DNA from: Bacteroidales bacterium
Lineage (GTDB): Bacteria; Bacteroidota; Bacteroidia; Bacteroidales; FEN-979
DNA length: 64,000 bases
Reading direction: 5' to 3'
NCBI GenBank assembly: GCA_030681475.1
Contig: JAUXWT010000044.1
Coordinates: forward strand, 45,379 to 109,378
Part shown: piece after piece, positions 58,948 through 64,000 of the stretch
Position numbering within the stretch: position 1 is the stretch's first letter
Layout: every line of letters starts with the position of its first letter
Notes under the pieces: model-generated
What the model saw: only the letters and a program-made list of their open reading frames with translations
Told to the model about the DNA's origin: nothing
Databases searched by the model: none
Program-made: the position numbers and the translations under genes

Positions 58948-59538
58948 TCAAGTATTGAGCCAGTTTGCGAGCATTTTTTTTCCGGTTGGGGTCATGTTCG
59001 ATTCGGGGTGGAACTGAACACCGCAGATGGGAAGTGTTTTATGGGCAAGGGCCATGATGGCCCCATTGTGGGTGATTGCGAGGGTTTCGAGGCATCCGGG
59101 CAGGGTATGCGGATCAACTGCCCAGGAATGGTATAATCCCACTTCACATTCATCGGGAATCCCCCGGAAAACAATATGATCAGGCTGCAGTATTTTCAAT
59201 TTTCGTGGCTGGCCATGAACGACCTTTCGCAGGTTATAAAGCGATCCGCCAAAATGAACCGCAATGGCCTGCATACCCAGACAAACACCAAAGACGGAAA
59301 TTTTTTCCCCACCCTGATCCCACAGTTGTTCAACCCTGTTTAATATGTCGAACATGACAGGTTGTTCCTGTGGCAATCCGGGCCCCGGCGAAAAGATGAT
59401 CTGATCGTACTGCTGCAGTTCGCTTATGATCAGCTCTTCCGGGGTGAAGATTTTAACATTAACTTTGCCGTTCCTGCGCAATAATTCGACCAGGTTAAAG
59501 GTGAAAGAGTCGTGGTTATCTAATAGCAGGAGGGACAT
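58948..59538 (-). CDS. pabA: Anthranilate/aminodeoxychorismate synthase glutaminase subunit
   Basis: A 196-residue class I glutamine amidotransferase that supplies ammonia to the chorismate-aminating partner. The catalytic Cys is in FGVCLGMQAIAVHFGG and the His/Glu pair in CGVQFHPESNMTP. DNHDSFTFNLVELL is the typical N-terminus, and SPGPGLP the oxyanion strand. Its partner pabB is divergent across 45 bp, an arrangement supporting folate rather than tryptophan synthesis; a trpG role cannot be excluded. The spacer holds GATTTAC repeats. Confidence 0.9.
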   Translation of the reverse strand: MSLLLLDNHDSFTFNLVELLRRNGKVNVKIFTPEELIISELQQYDQIIFSPGPGLPQEQPVMFDILNRVEQLWDQGGEKISVFGVCLGMQAIAVHFGGSLYNLRKVVHGQPRKLKILQPDHIVFRGIPDECEVGLYHSWAVDPHTLPGCLETLAITHNGAIMALAHKTLPICGVQFHPESNMTPTGKKMLANWLNT

Positions 59539-59542
59539 GGGG

Positions 59543-59572
59543 GATTTACGATTGAACGATTTACGATTTGAA
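59543..59572. repeat. 7/8-bp GATTTAC array between pabA and pabB
   Basis: GATTTAC, GATTGAAC, GATTTAC, GATTTG in tandem. The same units occur upstream of aspS (62793) and at 36119. Confidence 0.7.
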
Positions 59573-59583
59573 TAGGTTAAGCG

Positions 59584-60558
59584 ATGTTTATCAGCAGGGC
59601 AGAAATTATTGATAAAATTAATTTTTTTTCGGGCAGGAATGAATCTTTTTTGTTCGCCATTGATTTTTCCGGTGAAAATGGGTTTGTTTTATCTCCGAAA
59701 GAGGCTGATGCTTTTGGATTAAAATATGATATCGGGGGGGGGGGAAACAGCGCTGAAGTTGTTGAAAAACGACCATTTGATTTCGATTTTACACCGGTCA
59801 GTTTCCAAACGTACCAAATGGCTTTCGACAAAGTTTTATTTCACCTGAAAAGAGGCGACACCTACCTGCTCAACCTTACTTTTCAAACATCACTGGGGTC
59901 AAATCCCGGCCTGAATGAAATTTACAGGATCAGCCGCGCTCCGTATAAACTCTTTGTTCCCGGACACTTTGTAGTATTTTCGCCGGAAGTCTTTGTGCAG
60001 ATCAAGGATTCCCGCATATCCTCATGTCCGATGAAGGGCACCATTGACGCCACCATTCCCGGTGCCGAGAAGCAATTGTTGGCCAATGAAAAAGAATTTT
60101 TCGAACACAACACCATCGTCGATCTTATCCGGAATGACCTGGCCATGGTTTCAACAAATGTTCTGGTGGCCAGGTTCAGGTATGTTGAACGGATCCATAC
60201 CAACCGGGGGGATCTGCTTCAGATGAGTTCAGAGATCACCGGAGATCTGGCGGATGGCTACCATAAACAACTGGGAGAGCTCCTCTTTACTTTGCTGCCG
60301 GCTGGGTCAGTAACAGGTGCACCAAAGGAAAAAACGGTTGAAATAATACAGTCAACAGAGAATTACGATCGTGGATTTTATACAGGTATCTTCGGTTTTT
60401 TTAACGGCCATTCACTTACAGCGGCAGTCTCGATCCGGTTTATTGAGCAGGCCAATGACGGTCTTGTCTTTAAAAGCGGAGGCGGGATCACGGCATTAAG
60501 CGATGTAGAGAGCGAATACCGGGAGATGCTTAGTAAGATATACGTCCCGGTAAATTGA
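59584..60558 (+). CDS. pabB: Aminodeoxychorismate synthase component I (chorismate-binding)
   Basis: A 324-residue chorismate-using enzyme that makes aminodeoxychorismate for folate. MKGTIDAT, EHNTIVDLIRNDLAMVS, LLPAGSVTGAPKEKTVEII and FYTGIFGFFNG are the PabB catalytic signatures; KSGGGITALSDVESEYREML closes the domain. The N-terminal lobe is short, as in many Bacteroidota. An 11-G run encodes part of DIGGGGNSAEV near residue 52; gain or loss of one G would shift the frame. The downstream lipoprotein ORF overlaps by 4 nt but has its own -7 box. Confidence 0.93.
   Translation: MFISRAEIIDKINFFSGRNESFLFAIDFSGENGFVLSPKEADAFGLKYDIGGGGNSAEVVEKRPFDFDFTPVSFQTYQMAFDKVLFHLKRGDTYLLNLTFQTSLGSNPGLNEIYRISRAPYKLFVPGHFVVFSPEVFVQIKDSRISSCPMKGTIDATIPGAEKQLLANEKEFFEHNTIVDLIRNDLAMVSTNVLVARFRYVERIHTNRGDLLQMSSEITGDLADGYHKQLGELLFTLLPAGSVTGAPKEKTVEIIQSTENYDRGFYTGIFGFFNGHSLTAAVSIRFIEQANDGLVFKSGGGITALSDVESEYREMLSKIYVPVN
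59734..59744 (+). repeat. G11 homopolymer tract within pabB
   Basis: Eleven consecutive G residues lie in codons about 51-54 of pabB. Such tracts are prone to slippage and to sequencing error. Confidence 0.9.
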
Positions 60559-60597
60559 ACGGGAAACCGGGAAAGAAGAATTCAATACAATTAATTC

Positions 60598-60605
60598 TAA
60601 TTTTG
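60598..60605 (+). promoter_or_regulatory. Candidate -7 box for the small lipoprotein
   Basis: TAATTTTG matches TAnnTTTG, 15 bp before the ATG at 60621. It supports that start over the track start at 60555. Confidence 0.5.
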
Positions 60606-60620
60606 CCAAAAAGACGAATT

Positions 60621-60998
60621 ATGAAAATCAGGTTCATTTTTTACACCCTACTCCTTGCCGGGATCGTTGGAATTTCAGGCTGCGGAGGTGAAAACAAAGA
60701 TTTAAAAAAAGACGCTCAGGCCATTGCCGAAGCCATGTGCAAAAACATGGAGGTCATGAAAAATCTCCGGGTGGCCGACCCTGAGGATTCTATTTTGGTG
60801 CATAATTTGCAGGCGGAGTATAAAAATGTCGAGTCAGAAATGACGGCTCTTTACGCAACTTTCAGGGAAAAATATAAGGAGAAGATCAACTCCGGCGAAT
60901 TCAACGATGAATTCCGCAAACTCCTCAACGCAGCGATGCTCGATTGCAAAGGGCTGTCGGATGAGGACAGGGAGGCTTTTGAAAAAGGCACGAAGTGA
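60621..60998 (+). CDS. Small helical lipoprotein of unknown function
   Basis: A 125-residue protein from the ATG at 60621 (MKIRFIFYTLLLAG). The signal peptide ends in the lipobox GISGC, giving a mature start CGGENKDLKK. The rest is mostly charged and helical (YKNVESEMTALYATFREKYKEKI), with two further Cys. The function is not recognised. It ends 3 bp from the aspS stop on the other strand. Confidence 0.75.
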   Translation: MKIRFIFYTLLLAGIVGISGCGGENKDLKKDAQAIAEAMCKNMEVMKNLRVADPEDSILVHNLQAEYKNVESEMTALYATFREKYKEKINSGEFNDEFRKLLNAAMLDCKGLSDEDREAFEKGTK

Positions 60999-61001
60999 TC
61001 T

Positions 61002-62747
61002 TTATTTCACCAGCCTGATCTGAAGCTCTTTCAGTTGTTCTTCCTTGATGGCCGAAGGTGAGTCGATCATCACGTCGCGGCCGGAATTATTTTTTGGAAA
61101 GGCGATGTAATCACGGATGGAATCTCCACCGCCAAAGATCGTTGACCACCGGTCAAATCCAAATGCGATGCCGCCATGGGGAGGTGCGCCAAATTCAAAT
61201 GCATTCATCAGAAATCCGAACTGTTCGGCGGCATCCTCATCTGAAAAGCCCAATACTGAAAACATCTTTTTTTGTAGATCTTTGTTGTGGATCCGGATAG
61301 AACCCCCGCCGATCTCCGTACCGTTGATCACCAGGTCGTATGCGTTGGCCCGGACTGCCCCCGCATCAGTGTCAAGCAACGGTATATCTTCCGGTTTTGG
61401 CGCTGTGAACGGATGGTGTTTTGCATAGTAACGCCGGGTCTCTTCGTCCCATTCAAGGAGCGGAAAATCAACCACCCACAGCGGTTTGAACTCGCCGGGC
61501 TGAATCAGGTTCATTCGTTTTCCCATCTCAAGGCGCAGGGTGCCCAAAGCGCTCCTCGTTTTTTCCGCCTTGCCGGCAAGAATCAGGACAAGATCTCCCG
61601 GTTTGGCATTGAATTTTGAAAGGATGCCCTGAAGATCTTCAGGGGAATAAAATTTATCCACAGAAGACTTTGCTGCGCCGTCGAGGCCATATTTAATGTA
61701 AACCAGTCCGGATGCTCCGACCTGCGGCCGTTTCACAAATTCCGTAAGTTCATCTAGCTGTTTTCTTGAATATTCGCTGCAGCCTTCGGCATTTATCCCA
61801 ACAACCAGTTCGGCATCGTTGAACACCTTGAAATCCTTCCCCTTCACCAGGTCGTTCAATTCAGTGAATGTCATCCCGAAACGGATATCGGGTTTATCGG
61901 AGCCGTAACGTGTCATCGCCTCATCATAGGACATTCTGGGGAAATCATCAACATCGATGTTCAACACCGATTTGAAAAGGTGTTTCGCAAGGCCTTCGAA
62001 GGTGTTCAGGATATCCTCCTGGGTTACAAAGGCCATTTCGCAATCGATCTGGGTGAATTCAGGCTGACGGTCGGCGCGCAGGTCTTCATCGCGGAAACAT
62101 CGCACGATCTGGAAATAGCGGTCAAAACCGGCCACCATCAGCAACTGCTTGAATGTTTGCGGGGACTGGGGCAGGGCGTAAAACTGTCCCGGGTTCATGC
62201 GCGAGGGTACCACGAAATCGCGTGCCCCCTCGGGGGTCGATTTGATCATGTATGGTGTTTCGATCTCCAGGAATTGCTGGTCATTCAGGTAATTCCTGGT
62301 TTCGATGGCCATCCGGTGCCGCAACTCCATGTTTTTACGGTTCACGCTGCGACGCAGATCGAGGTAGCGGTATTTCATGCGCAGCTCTTCACCGCCGTCG
62401 GTGTTGTCCTCGATGGTGAAAGGAGGTGTTTTTGACACATTCAGCACGGTAAAGCTTTCGACCAGTATCTCGATGTCGCCGGTCGGCATTTTAGGGTTCT
62501 TGTTGCTTCGTTCGGCCACTTTCCCTTTGACGGAGATCACAAATTCACGACCCAGCTTACGGGCCTCCATGCACAGCGCACTGTTTACTTCAAGGTTGAA
62601 AACGAGCTGGGTAATCCCATACCGGTCGCGCAGATCGATGAAGGTGAGGCCTCCCATGTCGCGCGAGCGCTGGAGCCAGCCGCAGAGGGTCACTTCATGG
62701 CCGGCATGAGCCATGTTCAGTTCGCCGCAGGTGTGAGTTCGGAGCAT
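61002..62747 (-). CDS. aspS: Aspartyl-tRNA synthetase
   Basis: Class IIb synthetase charging tRNA-Asp, 581 residues as expected for the bacterial type. The N-terminal OB anticodon-binding domain ([24 protein letters not shown]) is followed by motif 2 [18 protein letters not shown], a bacterial insertion (GAD-type, about 290-400), and motif 3 [15 protein letters not shown]. The promoter is TACCTTTG 26 bp upstream, with GATTTAC repeats beyond. It is convergent with the lipoprotein gene. Confidence 0.97.
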   Translation of the reverse strand: MLRTHTCGELNMAHAGHEVTLCGWLQRSRDMGGLTFIDLRDRYGITQLVFNLEVNSALCMEARKLGREFVISVKGKVAERSNKNPKMPTGDIEILVESFTVLNVSKTPPFTIEDNTDGGEELRMKYRYLDLRRSVNRKNMELRHRMAIETRNYLNDQQFLEIETPYMIKSTPEGARDFVVPSRMNPGQFYALPQSPQTFKQLLMVAGFDRYFQIVRCFRDEDLRADRQPEFTQIDCEMAFVTQEDILNTFEGLAKHLFKSVLNIDVDDFPRMSYDEAMTRYGSDKPDIRFGMTFTELNDLVKGKDFKVFNDAELVVGINAEGCSEYSRKQLDELTEFVKRPQVGASGLVYIKYGLDGAAKSSVDKFYSPEDLQGILSKFNAKPGDLVLILAGKAEKTRSALGTLRLEMGKRMNLIQPGEFKPLWVVDFPLLEWDEETRRYYAKHHPFTAPKPEDIPLLDTDAGAVRANAYDLVINGTEIGGGSIRIHNKDLQKKMFSVLGFSDEDAAEQFGFLMNAFEFGAPPHGGIAFGFDRWSTIFGGGDSIRDYIAFPKNNSGRDVMIDSPSAIKEEQLKELQIRLVK

Positions 62748-62772
62748 TTTTTTTGTTTTTAATGTCGGGGAA

Positions 62773-62780
62773 CAAAGGTA
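62773..62780 (-). promoter_or_regulatory. -7 box for aspS
   Basis: The minus strand reads TACCTTTG (TAnnTTTG), 25 bp before the aspS ATG. The -33 region falls in the GATTTAC array. Confidence 0.5.
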
Positions 62781-62792
62781 GGAGGAAATTAT

Positions 62793-62820
62793 GATTTACG
62801 ATTTTACGATTTACGATTGG
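62793..62820. repeat. 7/8-bp GATTTAC array upstream of aspS
   Basis: GATTTAC, GATTTTAC, GATTTAC, GATTGG in tandem, directly upstream of the aspS -7 box. Confidence 0.7.
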
Positions 62821-62920
62821 TACAATGTAATCGGGGATGGTTAATTCGTGTAGTTTATTCATTTATCTCCGGAACAAATAAGGATCAAAAAAGTTCCTAA
62901 CTTTACAAATAAAAACGGAT

Positions 62921-63487
62921 ATGCAACCGATGCCGAACCTTATTGTCATTTATGCTTTTATTGTCATGGGGATTGGATTTACCATCACCATCATCAGACT
63001 TATGGCAAGGGAGGGAAGTTTATGGGGAAAGCCTTCAATCAACCCTTTCCTTTTTTATTCAGGGAAGATCACCATGTTTATATGCTGGGGGCTTACATTG
63101 ACCAGCGCAATCATTCCGTCTTTTGGACGGGTGGAAATTCCTCTATGGATGTCATGGATTGGCGCCGGAATGTTGTGTGTTTCTACGTTGGTGTTATTTC
63201 TTTCGTTTTACGAGTTAGGCGCTTCCCTGAGATATGGTCTTCCTGAACAGGAAACAAAGCTTAAAACGTCAGGGTTATACCGTTTCAGCAGAAATCCCTT
63301 GTATCTGGGCGTATTTATGATCACCATTTCCTGCCTTATTTTTTTTCCGAACATCTTGAATATTGTTGTGGGGCTGTATTGTATCGCCATGCAATTTTTA
63401 ATGATCTTTGGTGAGGAAAAATTTCTGGCTGAAAAGTTTGGCGCTGAATGGGACGAATATAAAAGGAAAGTGAGGCGTTTCTTTTAG
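62921..63487 (+). CDS. ICMT/PEMT-family membrane methyltransferase
   Basis: A 188-residue membrane protein with four or five helices. KTSGLYRFSRNPLYLGVFMI is the SAM-binding signature of isoprenylcysteine carboxyl methyltransferase-like proteins, and EEKFLAEKFGAEWDEYKRKV the C-terminal segment. Bacterial members methylate lipids or other small molecules; the substrate is unknown. A near -7 box TAACTTTA precedes it. Confidence 0.88.
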   Translation: MQPMPNLIVIYAFIVMGIGFTITIIRLMAREGSLWGKPSINPFLFYSGKITMFICWGLTLTSAIIPSFGRVEIPLWMSWIGAGMLCVSTLVLFLSFYELGASLRYGLPEQETKLKTSGLYRFSRNPLYLGVFMITISCLIFFPNILNIVVGLYCIAMQFLMIFGEEKFLAEKFGAEWDEYKRKVRRFF

Positions 63488-63495
63488 ATTTTCGG

Positions 63496-63624
63496 TCATT
63501 CCTGGTTTCGCAAAATCTTCTCCATCTTCCGGCCTTTGCGCTCAACTTTTGTGATGTAATGCGGATATACCGATGCAAATGTCATTTTTGCTATTCGGGC
63601 ATCGTGTTCTGGCATTGTTTTCAT
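63496..63624 (-). pseudogene. DUF2200 gene with internal in-frame deletion
   Basis: A 42-codon ORF below the track cutoff: MKTMPEHDARIAKMTFASVY then PHYITKVERKGRKMEKILRN and QE. The first part is the DUF2200 N-terminus. The last part resembles the C-terminus of that family, which ends like KGRKMEKILR as I recall. About 75 residues appear lost between two KGR-like segments. Full proteins are about 115-120 residues. Probably non-functional. Confidence 0.65.
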
Positions 63625-63643
63625 ATGTGTAATTCTGAAAAAA

Positions 63644-64000
63644 TCAATTCGTCCCCTGCTCTTCAAAAGTTCCTGTCTTCACTTTCCCATCCCGCTTATA
63701 ATTGGCAATAATCACTCCGCTTGGCGTTACCAGACTCTCCGTTAATTTAAAGGCCGCGGGGATCGTGCCGTTGTCAAACAACTTTTTCCCTGTACCAAGG
63801 GTCAATGGAAAAATTTTAATCCACAGTTCGTCCACCAGGTCATTTTTAAGTAACAGTTGAATAAGCTCCCCGCTGCCGTGGATTTGAATATCGGATCCAC
63901 TTGAATTTTTAAGGTTTTCAATATCCGTTAACGAGTGAAGAAAAACCGAGTTTTTCCAATCTGACTTTTTCATGGTCCCGGACATGACGTATTTTGTAAC
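63644..64000 (-). CDS. Dihydrofolate reductase/RibD C-terminal-like protein, 3' part
   Basis: The visible 118 residues are the C-terminal part of a DHFR-superfamily protein of the YyaP/YwjB type. The frame continues past the right edge (VTKYV precedes the track Met in SGTMKKSDW). DIQIHGSGELIQLLLKNDLVDELWIKIFPLTLGTGKKLFD is the conserved strand-helix-strand NADPH-binding core. The true start is outside the window. The reaction is unknown. Confidence 0.85.
   Translation of the reverse strand, partial: VTKYVMSGTMKKSDWKNSVFLHSLTDIENLKNSSGSDIQIHGSGELIQLLLKNDLVDELWIKIFPLTLGTGKKLFDNGTIPAAFKLTESLVTPSGVIIANYKRDGKVKTGTFEEQGTN

Noticed and set aside
58792-59136. 114-aa plus-strand ORF starting in the GGGGACAA array
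   Set aside because: Its first part is the array translated; the rest is antisense to pabA.
61654-61662. Perfect DnaA-box sequence TTATCCACA
   Set aside because: It is a single copy inside aspS with no cluster or AT-rich unwinding region, so it is not evidence for an origin here.

Overview
The window comes from a bacterium of the phylum Bacteroidota, most likely a Bacteroidales-like lineage. Several things support this: -7 boxes of the form TAnnTTTG before many genes, a GldH-like gliding lipoprotein, proteins with type IX secretion C-termini, an S46 dipeptidyl peptidase, DUF4175 and DUF5777 proteins, LytS/LytTR two-component pairs, and a YbeY with the HGxxHLxGYxD form of its metal motif. No rRNA, tRNA, transposase, prophage or CRISPR array was found.

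Layout. (1) 1-12.3 kb: start of gltX (minus, cut by the window edge), then a plus-strand block of a DUF4175 protein, an ATP-binding protein, ybeY, mnmG, a methyltransferase, a giant NtrY-like sensor kinase and a gldH-like lipoprotein. Two near-consensus parS sites bracket mnmG. (2) 12.3-22.2 kb: a minus-strand respiratory cluster with an FNR-like regulator, a collagen-like multiheme lipoprotein, a second cytochrome lipoprotein, a DUF5777 barrel, a monoheme cytochrome, a membrane-anchored heptaheme cytochrome, a cytochrome b, a four-cluster Fe-S protein, an NrfD/PsrC subunit and an Ig-like membrane protein, followed by a stand-alone riboflavin kinase domain. A perfect TTGAT-N4-ATCAA site and a weaker copy 21 bp away lie between the regulator and the cytochromes. 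Together these look like a quinone-to-outer-membrane electron conduit. (3) 22.3-32.8 kb: asd, a large lamin-tail/T9SS protein, a four-helix-bundle (S23) gene between inverted repeats, comF, a fused oligopeptide ABC ATPase, rnr and a thioredoxin-like protein. (4) 32.8-42.6 kb: two LytS/LytTR pairs around a carboxypeptidase-regulatory-like protein and a DPP7-type peptidase, then a translationally coupled GH3 ligase/LysE exporter pair. (5) 42.6-46.3 kb: an AT-rich accessory segment with nhaA, a YefM/YoeB toxin-antitoxin pair and small stress/unknown proteins. (6) 46.3-53.9 kb: rluA-type and TrmH-type RNA modification genes, an Rrf2 regulator with a ferredoxin, cupin and DUF438/hemerythrin/PAS protein, a PepSY membrane protein and a T9SS protein. 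(7) 53.9-64 kb: a decayed SNF2 helicase, GNAT, PHP phosphatase, U32 peptidase, divergent pabA/pabB (pabB carries a G11 tract), a lipoprotein, aspS, an ICMT-like methyltransferase, a DUF2200 remnant and a DHFR-like protein cut by the window end.

Two themes run through the window. Intergenic spaces often carry short degenerate tandem arrays with 7-, 8- or 9-bp units (GGGGACAA, CGAAATGG, GATTTAC, AAAAGTC, GAATTAY, AAARATC, CATTGTTTG). Some units recur at distant loci, and the arrays touch start codons, stop codons, a signal peptide and the -33 region of promoters. Several genes also look reduced by deletion or truncation: SNF2, DUF2200 and RibF.
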